Part shown: positions 44,681 to 53,427 of the stretch, piece after piece
Layout: every line of letters begins with the position of its first letter
How positions within the stretch are numbered: the first letter of the stretch is position 1
Assembly: GCA_035362835.1 (NCBI GenBank)
Contig: DAOSDY010000001.1
Location: forward strand, 186,001-250,000
DNA from: Melioribacteraceae bacterium
Lineage (GTDB): Bacteria; Bacteroidota; Ignavibacteria; Ignavibacteriales; Melioribacteraceae
Direction of reading: 5' to 3'
Length of the DNA stretch: 64,000 bases
The notes under the pieces: generated by a model
Database searches by the model: none
What the model saw: only the letters and a program-made list of their open reading frames with translations
Told to the model about the DNA's origin: nothing
Position numbers and translations under genes: made by a program

Positions 44681-46039
44681 TTAATATTGAAATACTTTTC
44701 CGTCCGCCAGAACTTCCCGGTTAACTTTATCAAATGTCACGAATTTTTTAGTTCTGAGAGCAGCGGTAACCATTATGTTTGAAACCGAATGATCGTAACC
44801 GGCTTCAACAGGTGCATTGGGTTCTTTTCTGGATCTTATGCATTCCATCCAGTTTTTCATATGAAGTGAGGTCATAAGATCCACGCCAGTATTAGCTGAA
44901 GTTTCAGCTTTCACATCTGATATGGATAGATCCAAATCAGAAAGCAGGTTTGATTTCATCTTCATCGATTTTGCATACTGCTCGGTCAATCCACCTGTCG
45001 GTGTTACTTTATTAGTATCCAGATTCAATTCGCCGCCGTTGGAATAGTAAATTTCTTTTACTCCTCCTGCCGAATTGAACATTCTTGATGAATATAGAAC
45101 CTGAAAACCTTTTGTAGGATCATCTTCAGGACCGTAATCAAATACTGCAGTCATAGCGTCAAAATTTTTTCTTCCGTCATTCCACATATATATACCGCCG
45201 TTAGCTGAAACGGAGCGTGGAAATTTCAATCCGCTGAACCAGTGAACAGTATCGATCTGATGAGCCATCCACTGCCCGGGAATTCCGGAAGAATAGGGCC
45301 AGAACAATCTGTATTCGATATATTTTCTCGGATCCCAGGGTTCAAAAGGTCTGTTTAGTATGTAACGCTTCCAATCGGTATCGGATTCTCTTATTGAAGA
45401 GACAAGTTCGGGCCGACGCCATCTTCCAGGCTGATTTACATTCCACGTCATCTCAACCATTTTTATATCGCCAAACTTTCCCGACTTAATAAACTCAAAT
45501 GCCTTGTGATAGTTGGGTCCGCTTCTCCGCTGTGAACCGATTTGGCAAACAATACCTGATTCCTTAACAGCGTCGAAGGCAAGCCGGTTATCCTCCATAG
45601 TTTCGGCAAAAGGTTTTTCTACATAAACATCTTTCCTGTTTTTAGCAGCTTCGACCGTATGAAGCGCGTGCTGAAAATCTGCTGTAGAGATAATAACAGC
45701 ATCAATATCCTTATCAGCATACAGTTCTTCATTATTCAAATATGTTAAAACATCCTTATCAAATTTCTTTTTGAAAAATTCCGATCCCTCTTTTCTTCTT
45801 CGGTTCCAGATATCTGAGACACCTTTGATCTCAAAATTCAGGTTATCTGCATGATTCATAAACGCAGGTATTAACGAATCGCGGGCGCGGTCGGAGAAAC
45901 CGACAATTCCAACTAACACCCTGTCGTTAGCTCCCGCTATTCTAGAATAACTTCTTGCATTCAATCCGACCGAACCGGCAACAACACCGGCAGCCGCCAT
46001 CGCAGATTTTTTTATAAAATCTCTTCTTGAATTTCCCAT
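44681..46039 (-). CDS. Tat-exported Gfo/Idh/MocA-family oxidoreductase (second)
   Basis: 452-aa protein with a twin-arginine signal (NSRRDFIKKSAMAAAG). The Rossmann motif VGIVGFSDRARDS starts near 43; VYVEKPFAE is the canonical EKP motif; GQWMAHQIDTVHWF carries the family histidine pair. It is much closer to the standard secreted Gfo/Idh group than the other copy. It probably oxidises a sugar ring hydroxyl using bound NAD(P), making a keto-sugar for the DUF1080 protein encoded just upstream. Start ATG at 46039. Confidence 0.9.
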   Translation of the reverse strand: MGNSRRDFIKKSAMAAAGVVAGSVGLNARSYSRIAGANDRVLVGIVGFSDRARDSLIPAFMNHADNLNFEIKGVSDIWNRRRKEGSEFFKKKFDKDVLTYLNNEELYADKDIDAVIISTADFQHALHTVEAAKNRKDVYVEKPFAETMEDNRLAFDAVKESGIVCQIGSQRRSGPNYHKAFEFIKSGKFGDIKMVEMTWNVNQPGRWRRPELVSSIRESDTDWKRYILNRPFEPWDPRKYIEYRLFWPYSSGIPGQWMAHQIDTVHWFSGLKFPRSVSANGGIYMWNDGRKNFDAMTAVFDYGPEDDPTKGFQVLYSSRMFNSAGGVKEIYYSNGGELNLDTNKVTPTGGLTEQYAKSMKMKSNLLSDLDLSISDVKAETSANTGVDLMTSLHMKNWMECIRSRKEPNAPVEAGYDHSVSNIMVTAALRTKKFVTFDKVNREVLADGKVFQY

Positions 46040-46054
46040 TGGGTTTAACTCCTG

Positions 46055-47413
46055 CTAGTTAAGTTCTCTTATTTTTATATTCATGAAAGAAACCGCGTCC
46101 CCATGATCCTGAAGGAGAATATGTCCTTCCTTAAATTCACCAAAATTTTTCCAGACGCTATATTTGCTGTATGCAACGAGAGCCCGCCACATTTGTGTAT
46201 TCCGTTCATATTCTACAACCTTGAATCCGTTGAGCCAGTGTTCAACCTGATTATCTTTAACAATAATTCTGGCACGGTTCCACATTCCGATCCCGTTAAA
46301 ACGTTTTCCGACAGGTGCAATAAGATCATAGAGAGAGCCGAGAGTTCTGTTGCCGGCAACTCCGAGTTTGGCATCGGGATGTTTGGCATCGTCGAGGATC
46401 TGGAACTCGCATCCGATAGCCGATCCTTCCCCTTTATTCAATTCGGGGTCGACAAAATATTTTATACCGGAGTTAGCACCATCAGTTATTTTGAAATCGG
46501 CTATCAATTCAAAATTTCTATATTTTTTTGTTGTGATAATATCACCGCCGTTTCTCGATTCCGCACCTCCCGACGAGAGGACACTTAGAACCCCATCTTT
46601 AATTTCCCAGCCGTACTCGGGAAATTTATCGAGCTTTGCACCGCGCCAGCCATCGGTAGTTTTCCCATCCCATAATAATTTCCAGCCGGTCTTCTTTTCA
46701 TAATCAGAGATTGTGTTACTTATATAGTTGTATTGGGGAATCCCCGATTCAGGAGATTTGAATTTTGAAGGATTATCGGTGATGATTCTAATGTTTCGCC
46801 ACATAGCTTTAATACCATTTTTTAAAGGATCATTTTTAATATCATGAACCTGCAATGCGATGAAACCGGTCTTTGTTAGGTCATCTATAATATCCGCGCA
46901 GGGTATACCGTTAATCCATGTTCTGATCGAATTCCCGATTGCTTCAACACGGACTAAATTCCACTGATTATTTTTGAAAGCTTTTCTTCCATTCGGATTT
47001 TCATCGAGAGTATAGAGCCAGCCGCGTCTTGCTTCGTCGTAAATTCCACCGCTCCAGGCTCTATCGGACGGGTCAATCTCAACCTGATAACCGTGCACTC
47101 TTCCTTCCTTAAAGTCTACCAAACTTTCGCTTCTGAACTGTACACCTGTATTCAACTGCGTATCAGTTTTAATTTCGAACTCCAGAATAAAATCCGAGAA
47201 TTTTTCTTTTGTGCAGAGGAATGAATTCGGTGAGCCGACTATTGCCTCTCCCACAAGCACACCATCCATCACGTAGTATTTTGCAGATCCGTTTAACTGT
47301 TCCCAGCCGGACAAATCCTTACCGTTAAAGAGAGATTTCCAGTTCGGCTGCGCATTGACAGCAACAGATAGCAGAATTAGAATCACATGAATTAATTTCA
47401 GTTTAGTTTTCAT
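46055..47413 (-). CDS. Two-domain DUF1080 protein (3-keto-disaccharide hydrolase family)
   Basis: Secreted protein (452 aa) with two tandem concanavalin-like DUF1080 domains: the first opens WKSLFNGKDLSGWEQL, the second WKLLWDGKTTDGWRGA near 245. ATG 47413 gives a clean signal (ending VAVNAQ); an upstream in-frame TTG is less likely. DUF1080 proteins include 3-keto-disaccharide hydrolases that cleave glycosides after ring oxidation. Domain two carries GVKYF-like and EFQILDDAKHPDA strands usual for the family. Directly upstream of a Tat Gfo/Idh gene, it fits an oxidise-then-cleave pair. Confidence 0.87.
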   Translation of the reverse strand: MKTKLKLIHVILILLSVAVNAQPNWKSLFNGKDLSGWEQLNGSAKYYVMDGVLVGEAIVGSPNSFLCTKEKFSDFILEFEIKTDTQLNTGVQFRSESLVDFKEGRVHGYQVEIDPSDRAWSGGIYDEARRGWLYTLDENPNGRKAFKNNQWNLVRVEAIGNSIRTWINGIPCADIIDDLTKTGFIALQVHDIKNDPLKNGIKAMWRNIRIITDNPSKFKSPESGIPQYNYISNTISDYEKKTGWKLLWDGKTTDGWRGAKLDKFPEYGWEIKDGVLSVLSSGGAESRNGGDIITTKKYRNFELIADFKITDGANSGIKYFVDPELNKGEGSAIGCEFQILDDAKHPDAKLGVAGNRTLGSLYDLIAPVGKRFNGIGMWNRARIIVKDNQVEHWLNGFKVVEYERNTQMWRALVAYSKYSVWKNFGEFKEGHILLQDHGDAVSFMNIKIRELN

Positions 47414-47417
47414 TTTT

Positions 47418-48629
47418 TTACCGTTTATTTTTTTCAAGATTAATTTTTACAGTATAAACCTGGGGAGACCCGCTTCTGTCGGAACTGAAAAGGACATATT
47501 TTCCGTTAGGACTGAACCGGGGATGCGGATGTGAATCCTGCTCGATCAATGTTGAGTTGTGACGAAAGAGAATTTCTACCTTTTCAATTTTATTAGCTCC
47601 CCGTCTAAGAAGTGCAAGTACGGGCTGATCATTATAAAGGTCCACAACCCAGTGAAGGTTATCTTTAAACAGGTTCTGATGCGAAGGGGATACGCGGATA
47701 TCGTAAGTGTGGTTTTCTGTTCCGTCAATAGTCTGTAACCCTATAAACTGATTACCTCTCATAGGTCCCCATCTGTATTTAGATATGTATGATATATATT
47801 TACCGTCGGCACTCCATGTTTCGTGAGTACGCTGAGTACCGTATTCCTGATCCACCGGACCACCGTTATTCCCGTCAATAGAGATCCACCAGATTCTAAT
47901 AGGTGCGTGTCCTACCAGTCTGGGTCTGCCCGGTTTATCCCACTGCCAGCAATATAATATTAAGTCCGGATCTACCGGATTTGTCTGAACGTGACCTATA
48001 TTAAATCCGAGATCGTGTGTAATCGGTATAATTGATTTAGCTATTATATTGAATTTGTAAAGAGCAAAAGGGCCATATTCGGGATTGCCGGGGAGAGCTT
48101 CTTTTTTGTTGACGGAAAAGACTAAGAACTTACCGTCGCATGTTACCGAGAAGGAGAGGATCTTAAACTTTAAGGAGGAAAAATCATAAATGAAATCTGT
48201 CTTCAGTGTTTCAATGCTGAGGGAGTATAGTTTATTTTCATCAAAAAAATAGATTGTCTTAAACTTGGAAAGGAAATAAATATTCCCGGTTTCCAGATGC
48301 GAAGCATCGGTTATCTGGATCATTTCACCATTATTCAATGAGAGTTTGTAGAGCTGTTTTTTACCTGTTCTGTCTGAAAAAATAATTGCGGTTTCTTCAT
48401 CTATAAATGATTCAATGGTAAAGTAGGGATGATTATTAATCCCGGTATTTGTCCACTGTGTAATTTCATAACCGGTTGTGTCGTCAATCCATGTTTTGAA
48501 TTCAGCAATATTCTTCTTTCCTATAAAACCAGTAGTATCTACAACACCTGTTGCCGGGCTGCAAATTGTATAGAAAGATAGCAGCAGAACTGTACTAAAA
48601 ACTAATAAATGAATAATTCCAGTTTTCAT
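47418..48629 (-). CDS. Secreted PL22-like seven-bladed propeller (oligogalacturonate lyase-like)
   Basis: 403-aa protein with an N-terminal hydrophobic segment and repeated beta-propeller strands. It matches PL22 oligogalacturonate lyase in order: IGHVQTNPVDPDLILYCW near 212-228, a RIWWISIDG strand, RTHETWSADGKYISY (H269), and QDSHPHPRFSPNGKYVLFSS giving the metal-site pattern QxxHxH (Q364, H367, H369). Classical PL22 is cytoplasmic, whereas this protein is exported. It lies 1 base after its larger paralogue. Activity on digalacturonate-type products is likely but unproven. Confidence 0.8.
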   Translation of the reverse strand: MKTGIIHLLVFSTVLLLSFYTICSPATGVVDTTGFIGKKNIAEFKTWIDDTTGYEITQWTNTGINNHPYFTIESFIDEETAIIFSDRTGKKQLYKLSLNNGEMIQITDASHLETGNIYFLSKFKTIYFFDENKLYSLSIETLKTDFIYDFSSLKFKILSFSVTCDGKFLVFSVNKKEALPGNPEYGPFALYKFNIIAKSIIPITHDLGFNIGHVQTNPVDPDLILYCWQWDKPGRPRLVGHAPIRIWWISIDGNNGGPVDQEYGTQRTHETWSADGKYISYISKYRWGPMRGNQFIGLQTIDGTENHTYDIRVSPSHQNLFKDNLHWVVDLYNDQPVLALLRRGANKIEKVEILFRHNSTLIEQDSHPHPRFSPNGKYVLFSSDRSGSPQVYTVKINLEKNKR

Positions 48630-48630
48630 T

Positions 48631-50091
48631 TTATTTATTGATGTCTACTTTCACAGTATAAACCTGAGGAGATCCGGATTTGTCAGTTCCGAAGAGAACA
48701 TACTTGCCATCCGGGCTGAAACGTGGATGCGGATGACCCGGCTGTCCCTCCCAGGAAGAATTGTGGCGGAATAGTTTAATTTCTTCCTGAATTTTGTCCC
48801 GATCAAACTTCCAGAGCGTCAGAATCATTCCGTTATTCTGGTCTGCTATCCAATGTTTGTTATCAGAGAAAACCTGCGAATGAGCCGGGCCTACAGGTGC
48901 TTCGAACATGAAATTATCTGTCCCGTCATATTTACAAGAACCCAGGAATTGTTTCCCCTTATCAGGTCCAAACATATACCGCGCGGAATAACCGATACGC
49001 GAGCCGTCGTAAAACCAGAATTCATGAGTCCTATGGATCCCGAATTCCTGGGGTCCAACGGGTCCCCCTTCCTCACCGTTTACATTCAGCCACCAGATTC
49101 TGATAGGAGCATTGCCGACAGTTCCGGCACCGCCTTCACGGTATTGATGCTGCCAGGCGTGGATTACAATTGATGGATCGTCAGGTGATGCCTGCAGATG
49201 ATTAATAGTAAATCCATAATCGGGTGAAATCTGTTTTGTTTCTGAAGTCTTAGGATCGAAACGGATAACAGCAAACGGTCCGGTACTGTGTTCGTCAGAA
49301 TAACCGGGATTCTTATTTATTGAGTATACCAGATACCTTCCGTCGCATGTTACAGTGAATGAACGGATATCAACCTTTTCATCTTTAAATACCAGTCTGT
49401 TTTCCATCGTTTCGTAATTCAGTTCTCTAACAGAATTGTCAATTTCGTACCAGATCCTTTTAAGATTGGGAAGATGCCAGACTCCTCCGACTCTTCCCTG
49501 ATGATTTGTAAGCTGGGTTATTGAACCGTCTACCAAATTGAGCCGGAAAAGATTAACACCGCCTGCCCGTGTCGAGTAGATGATTGCATTATCGGCATCA
49601 ATGAAAGATTCAATATTGAAATAGAGATGCCAGCTTTCATATTTCTCGGATGTCCACTTTGTAATTTCAAATCCGAATTCATCATCAATCCATGATACTT
49701 TTTCGGATGGCCATATTCTTCCCACGAAAGAATTTCCATTCTCAAGATTATCCAGACGAAACTTTATCTTTGTATCGATCCAGATCTCTTCATCTTTGTC
49801 TAAACTATTAATCGGAAAATATTTCAGTTTTTCGGCATGCTTAACTGCAGCATCATCAAGCACTTTGAATCCTGATCCATTCTTTATTTTTACATTATGA
49901 ACATTCCCTTCCCTGTTAACAAGAATCAATAATTCAACATCACCCTCCAGATATTTTTCAATTGCCTCCTTCGGGTAATTAAGTGCCGGCTCAAATTCTA
50001 ATTGCGGAATAAAACGGGAACCGGTACCGCAGGCGATCAATCCGGTAAATAAAATCAGCAGTATGCAAACTTTAAATGCTAGACTCTTCAT
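48631..50091 (-). CDS. Lipoprotein fusing a TonB C-terminal-like domain to a PL22-like propeller
   Basis: 486-aa predicted lipoprotein (TGLIAC lipobox, C21). Residues about 34-114 look like a TonB C-terminal domain: NYPKEAIEKYLEGDVELLIL, VNREGNVHNVKIKNGSG, FKVLDDAAVKHAEKLKYFP. Residues about 128-486 are a PL22-like propeller paralogous to the next gene, with HLQASPDDP, RTHEFW (H356) and QPGHPHPRFSPDGKYVLF (Q450, H453, H455). TonB domains normally hang from an inner-membrane helix; here there is only a lipid anchor. It may tether the enzyme to a TonB-dependent receptor or use the domain for binding. I know of no characterised example. Confidence 0.82.
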   Translation of the reverse strand: MKSLAFKVCILLILFTGLIACGTGSRFIPQLEFEPALNYPKEAIEKYLEGDVELLILVNREGNVHNVKIKNGSGFKVLDDAAVKHAEKLKYFPINSLDKDEEIWIDTKIKFRLDNLENGNSFVGRIWPSEKVSWIDDEFGFEITKWTSEKYESWHLYFNIESFIDADNAIIYSTRAGGVNLFRLNLVDGSITQLTNHQGRVGGVWHLPNLKRIWYEIDNSVRELNYETMENRLVFKDEKVDIRSFTVTCDGRYLVYSINKNPGYSDEHSTGPFAVIRFDPKTSETKQISPDYGFTINHLQASPDDPSIVIHAWQHQYREGGAGTVGNAPIRIWWLNVNGEEGGPVGPQEFGIHRTHEFWFYDGSRIGYSARYMFGPDKGKQFLGSCKYDGTDNFMFEAPVGPAHSQVFSDNKHWIADQNNGMILTLWKFDRDKIQEEIKLFRHNSSWEGQPGHPHPRFSPDGKYVLFGTDKSGSPQVYTVKVDINK

Positions 50092-50109
50092 TCTCTTAAA
50101 GTTATCCCA

Positions 50110-52647
50110 TTATTTAATTCTGACAAATTCAATAACCATTGTAATTCCCGGAGTGATTTCAAGGTTTATTTTCTGTCCGACTTTATTAACTGCAAACCGG
50201 TTTTTTTTCAGGACATCACCATAACAATTCTTGTACAGAAGATCATATTCACCTTTCTGAAGCTGCCAGATTCGTGCGGTAACATTTAACTCATCCTTGC
50301 CGAATAAATAGATTTCAATACTGAGTTTTTCTTTATTTGAATCAGTAACGAGAGCTGTGAAATTATTATCAGTATTTTCCCATGTGACAGCATAATAAGG
50401 CGAGCTTCCCTCAGGAGTACCGTCGCCAGTCAGCATTGCTTTCAGCAGATCCGCTCCGCCGGTTCTAACACGGTCGGTATGCAACGCAAGCGTAGTACGT
50501 AACGGAGTATTATAGCGGATTTCTTCTAATGCTTCCGACAGTCCTTTAATTAGGTAATTGTAATTTCCGGTTATGCGGAATTTTGTATAGTCATTTCCGT
50601 ATTTCAACAGAATAGAATCATAGTTTTTATTTTCAGTTGTAAATCGCCATTTGCTTATAACTTCCCAGAAGTTCTTTTTACTTATCAGAGTATTAACGGC
50701 CCAGATTTCGCTGCCGGGTTCTGAGTTGCTACTCCCGATCCGGTGAATATTACTTTTAATTAAATCGAGGCTGAGAATGATCGGCTTCAGCAGATTTGAA
50801 TTATTATTCAATGTATATGTAAAAAACATCTGGTCGAGTATCATAGAACCGGCGGAATGCCTCCAATCGAAATAATCCCAGAGCATATCGGACTGGTACC
50901 AAGTAAGGCCGTCGCCGTTTATAGCTTCATCATACCACCGGACCGATGAGGGGAGCAAACCTTCAGGTTTCTTCTTATCGGTACTAAGTGCGACATGAAG
51001 CCATGCTTCGGACCATTCATTAAGTAGGTTGATTAACTCCTGCTTGCGAGAAGACCATGCAAGATACCTGAGCGGTTTCAATGCTCGCGTGTTATAATCA
51101 ACGTCGCGGTCCCGCGGAGGTCTATCGTCTACTTCAGTTGAACCAAACCATGCCGACTTAAAGAATCTTCTACCGAATTTATTTTTAGCAGACCAGAGAT
51201 TCTCGAAGTATTCGGCTGTATACAATAAGCGTTTAAAGTAAGTTGAGTCTGAGTCAACAAATAAGAGTTCAGGAGTAGAGTCGGATATAAATTCCGAAGC
51301 ATGTTCAACATCGATCGGAAATTTAGAATAACCTTTATAAACTTTAGGACTTCTCCAGACTTCATCTGCCAGTTTTTTCCATCCAGCAATCGCGTATTTA
51401 TTGCCTGAGAGAAGGAAGGGCGTCCACCATCTCAGTAATTCAACATCGTCGCCAAGTTTGCCACCCAGTTCACCGTTCGGCGCCTGCCGTTCCGTAACCC
51501 ACCATTTTATTTCGCCGCTTAATCTGCATATTAATTCTCTTTGAAGGAGTGACCATTCAGGCGCATCCGGTTCGGAAGGAAGAAAATCGCAGTAATCGGG
51601 CTGATCTATTTTAGTGCCGTTCAGCATTATGAGGTTCTCATCCTCCGGATACAATTTCAATAATTCGGCTAGATCACTTGCAGCCATTTCCTTTTCATGT
51701 TGTCCTCCTCTTTGAAGATTAAGATCGTAGCCGAGTTTTCCTCTCATCCAGAGTGCTCTTTCTCTGAAAGGATTTCTTTTATCATAATCGTGTTCAATCT
51801 GGGCATCAAGCAGGCAAATTGTCTGATGAAGCCGGTCGAATATACCCAGCCCGGTCATTTGCGAAGCCCATTCCCACCCCATCATATTGTTAAGCCGATC
51901 AGCTTCCGCCATTAGTGAGGTCAGATTACTGACATACCGGATATAGGAATCATCAGGATAAAGAGCCGACTGTTCAGATAAATAACGATTCAGATCATTC
52001 AAAGAAATTTTCGATTTATGTTTTCCGGCTTCTTTAACGAGGCGCTCAATTTTAAAATGTAAATCAGTTTTAGGATCTTCGTAAGGAATAAGCGAAAGAG
52101 ACAGGACGCGGATGGAATCTTTCCCGCCTTTAAGGTTAAGTACAAATTCATTTCCGTCGATTTCGATAAGCGAGTGATATACTCTGTAAAGATTCATATA
52201 CTCGGATTCACCGAGTTCGCCGGCTTTAACACGGAACCAGTTTATCTCCCTATCCCTACTGTTGATCTTCAACCGTGCTGAATTGGTATAATCATTTCCA
52301 GCTTCCATCCAGAAAGTAAGCCACCATTTGCCGGATTTGATGTTAGTCTTAAATTCAATCTCTTTTCCTGTAACTCCATCTGTTGTCAATTTATTTCTTA
52401 AAGTAGTTCCATTCATTTTAGTTTTTTCGAACGAATGAACAGGAGGAAGAGTCCAACCGAAGCCGTCCTCAGAATTGAAAAGTCTTTTTTCATCAATCGA
52501 TATTGCAAGCGGATCCAGTTTCGAATTAACCGGGCCGAAATCGAACAATAACGCTCTGCTGCGTGTATTTGTACCCTGTGCAAAAACCAGAACTGAAGCG
52601 AAGAATAGAATAACAGACTTTTGAATTATTGATTTTATTTTTTTCAT
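50110..52647 (-). CDS. Large secreted protein with Gal-binding-like N-terminus and alpha-helical body, function unknown
   Basis: 845-aa exported protein (signal ends SVLVFAQ). The first about 190 residues (ALLFDFGPVNSKLDPLAISI and following beta-rich stretch) look like the DFG-type sandwich domain found at the N-terminus of pectin-acting esterases. The rest is rich in helices and Trp, with RQAPNGELGGKLGDDVELLRWW near 391 and LPSSVRWYDEAINGDGLTWYQ near 567, as in (alpha/alpha) toroid lyases or hydrolases, and ends in a beta domain. I cannot assign a family. It lies between the PL22-like genes and nagB-like gene and is probably a polysaccharide-active enzyme. Confidence 0.6.
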   Translation of the reverse strand: MKKIKSIIQKSVILFFASVLVFAQGTNTRSRALLFDFGPVNSKLDPLAISIDEKRLFNSEDGFGWTLPPVHSFEKTKMNGTTLRNKLTTDGVTGKEIEFKTNIKSGKWWLTFWMEAGNDYTNSARLKINSRDREINWFRVKAGELGESEYMNLYRVYHSLIEIDGNEFVLNLKGGKDSIRVLSLSLIPYEDPKTDLHFKIERLVKEAGKHKSKISLNDLNRYLSEQSALYPDDSYIRYVSNLTSLMAEADRLNNMMGWEWASQMTGLGIFDRLHQTICLLDAQIEHDYDKRNPFRERALWMRGKLGYDLNLQRGGQHEKEMAASDLAELLKLYPEDENLIMLNGTKIDQPDYCDFLPSEPDAPEWSLLQRELICRLSGEIKWWVTERQAPNGELGGKLGDDVELLRWWTPFLLSGNKYAIAGWKKLADEVWRSPKVYKGYSKFPIDVEHASEFISDSTPELLFVDSDSTYFKRLLYTAEYFENLWSAKNKFGRRFFKSAWFGSTEVDDRPPRDRDVDYNTRALKPLRYLAWSSRKQELINLLNEWSEAWLHVALSTDKKKPEGLLPSSVRWYDEAINGDGLTWYQSDMLWDYFDWRHSAGSMILDQMFFTYTLNNNSNLLKPIILSLDLIKSNIHRIGSSNSEPGSEIWAVNTLISKKNFWEVISKWRFTTENKNYDSILLKYGNDYTKFRITGNYNYLIKGLSEALEEIRYNTPLRTTLALHTDRVRTGGADLLKAMLTGDGTPEGSSPYYAVTWENTDNNFTALVTDSNKEKLSIEIYLFGKDELNVTARIWQLQKGEYDLLYKNCYGDVLKKNRFAVNKVGQKINLEITPGITMVIEFVRIK

Positions 52648-53402
52648 AGTAATCCGGAGGAATCGTTATCGAGATAGAGAATTGCATTATTATGAGTCCG
52701 TAAAATCGAAGCCGGGCATTTAGTTGATATTTCACCCGTTAAAGTGTTTTTAACAGCCTCGGCTTTCCGATAACCCGGAACGATAACGGAGAGATGGTTG
52801 CCGGACAACAGAGCCGGAACAGTAAGAGATATAGCAATTTTAGGTACTTCATCAAATCCGCTGAAGCAGCCGTCGTTAACCTGCTGCTGACGGCATTCGT
52901 TATCAAGCTCTACAACTTTAACTAATTTAGAATCATTGAAATCGGCTACCGGAGGATCATTAAATGCTATGTGGCCATTCTCGCCGATACCCATGCAAAC
53001 AATGTCGATTACATCCTCTCTTAAAAGTTTTTCATACCGTTCGCACTCTTTCCAAATATCCGGAGCAGACGAATCGATGATATTAACGTTTCTGAATTTA
53101 ACCTTCGAGAAAATATTATCGTACAAATACCTGCTGAACAATTTGTCGGAACCATGTCCCAACCCGACGTATTCATCCATATGAAACGCTGTTATTTTAG
53201 ACCAGTCGATATTCCTGAAAGCAATCAGTTCTCTAAGAAATTCGTTTTGAGATGGAGCTGCCGCAAACACAATTCTGATATTTTCTTTTACCTGGAGTAA
53301 GGAGTTGATAAGTCCGCTCAGGTTCTCAGCAGCCAGCGAACCGAGTTCATTCCTATCCTCGGTGATAATTACATTTAACCTGTCGACTAAAAAGTTTTTC
53401 AT
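52644..53402 (-). CDS. NagB-like sugar-phosphate isomerase/deaminase, divergent active site
   Basis: 252 aa from the ATG at 53402, which avoids overlap with the upstream GH105. It belongs to the glucosamine-6-phosphate deaminase fold: FHMDEYVGLG (D76) and GIGENGHIAFNDPP (H144). E. coli NagB has NDGHIAFNE here; the catalytic Asp is replaced by Asn (N142) and the Glu by Asp (D149), and the phosphate loop TGGTP is replaced by FAAAPSQNEF. This form recurs in NagB-like proteins of unclear role, so GlcN-6-P deamination is not assured. It is the one apparently cytoplasmic enzyme among many exported ones. Confidence 0.8.
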   Translation of the reverse strand: MKNFLVDRLNVIITEDRNELGSLAAENLSGLINSLLQVKENIRIVFAAAPSQNEFLRELIAFRNIDWSKITAFHMDEYVGLGHGSDKLFSRYLYDNIFSKVKFRNVNIIDSSAPDIWKECERYEKLLREDVIDIVCMGIGENGHIAFNDPPVADFNDSKLVKVVELDNECRQQQVNDGCFSGFDEVPKIAISLTVPALLSGNHLSVIVPGYRKAEAVKNTLTGEISTKCPASILRTHNNAILYLDNDSSGLL

Positions 53403-53427
53403 TAAAAATCCCGCAGTTATGTAAGTA

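Noticed and set aside
44680..44733. Longer start for ApbE
   Set aside because: It overlaps the upstream Gfo/Idh gene by 53 bases and adds residues without ApbE similarity.
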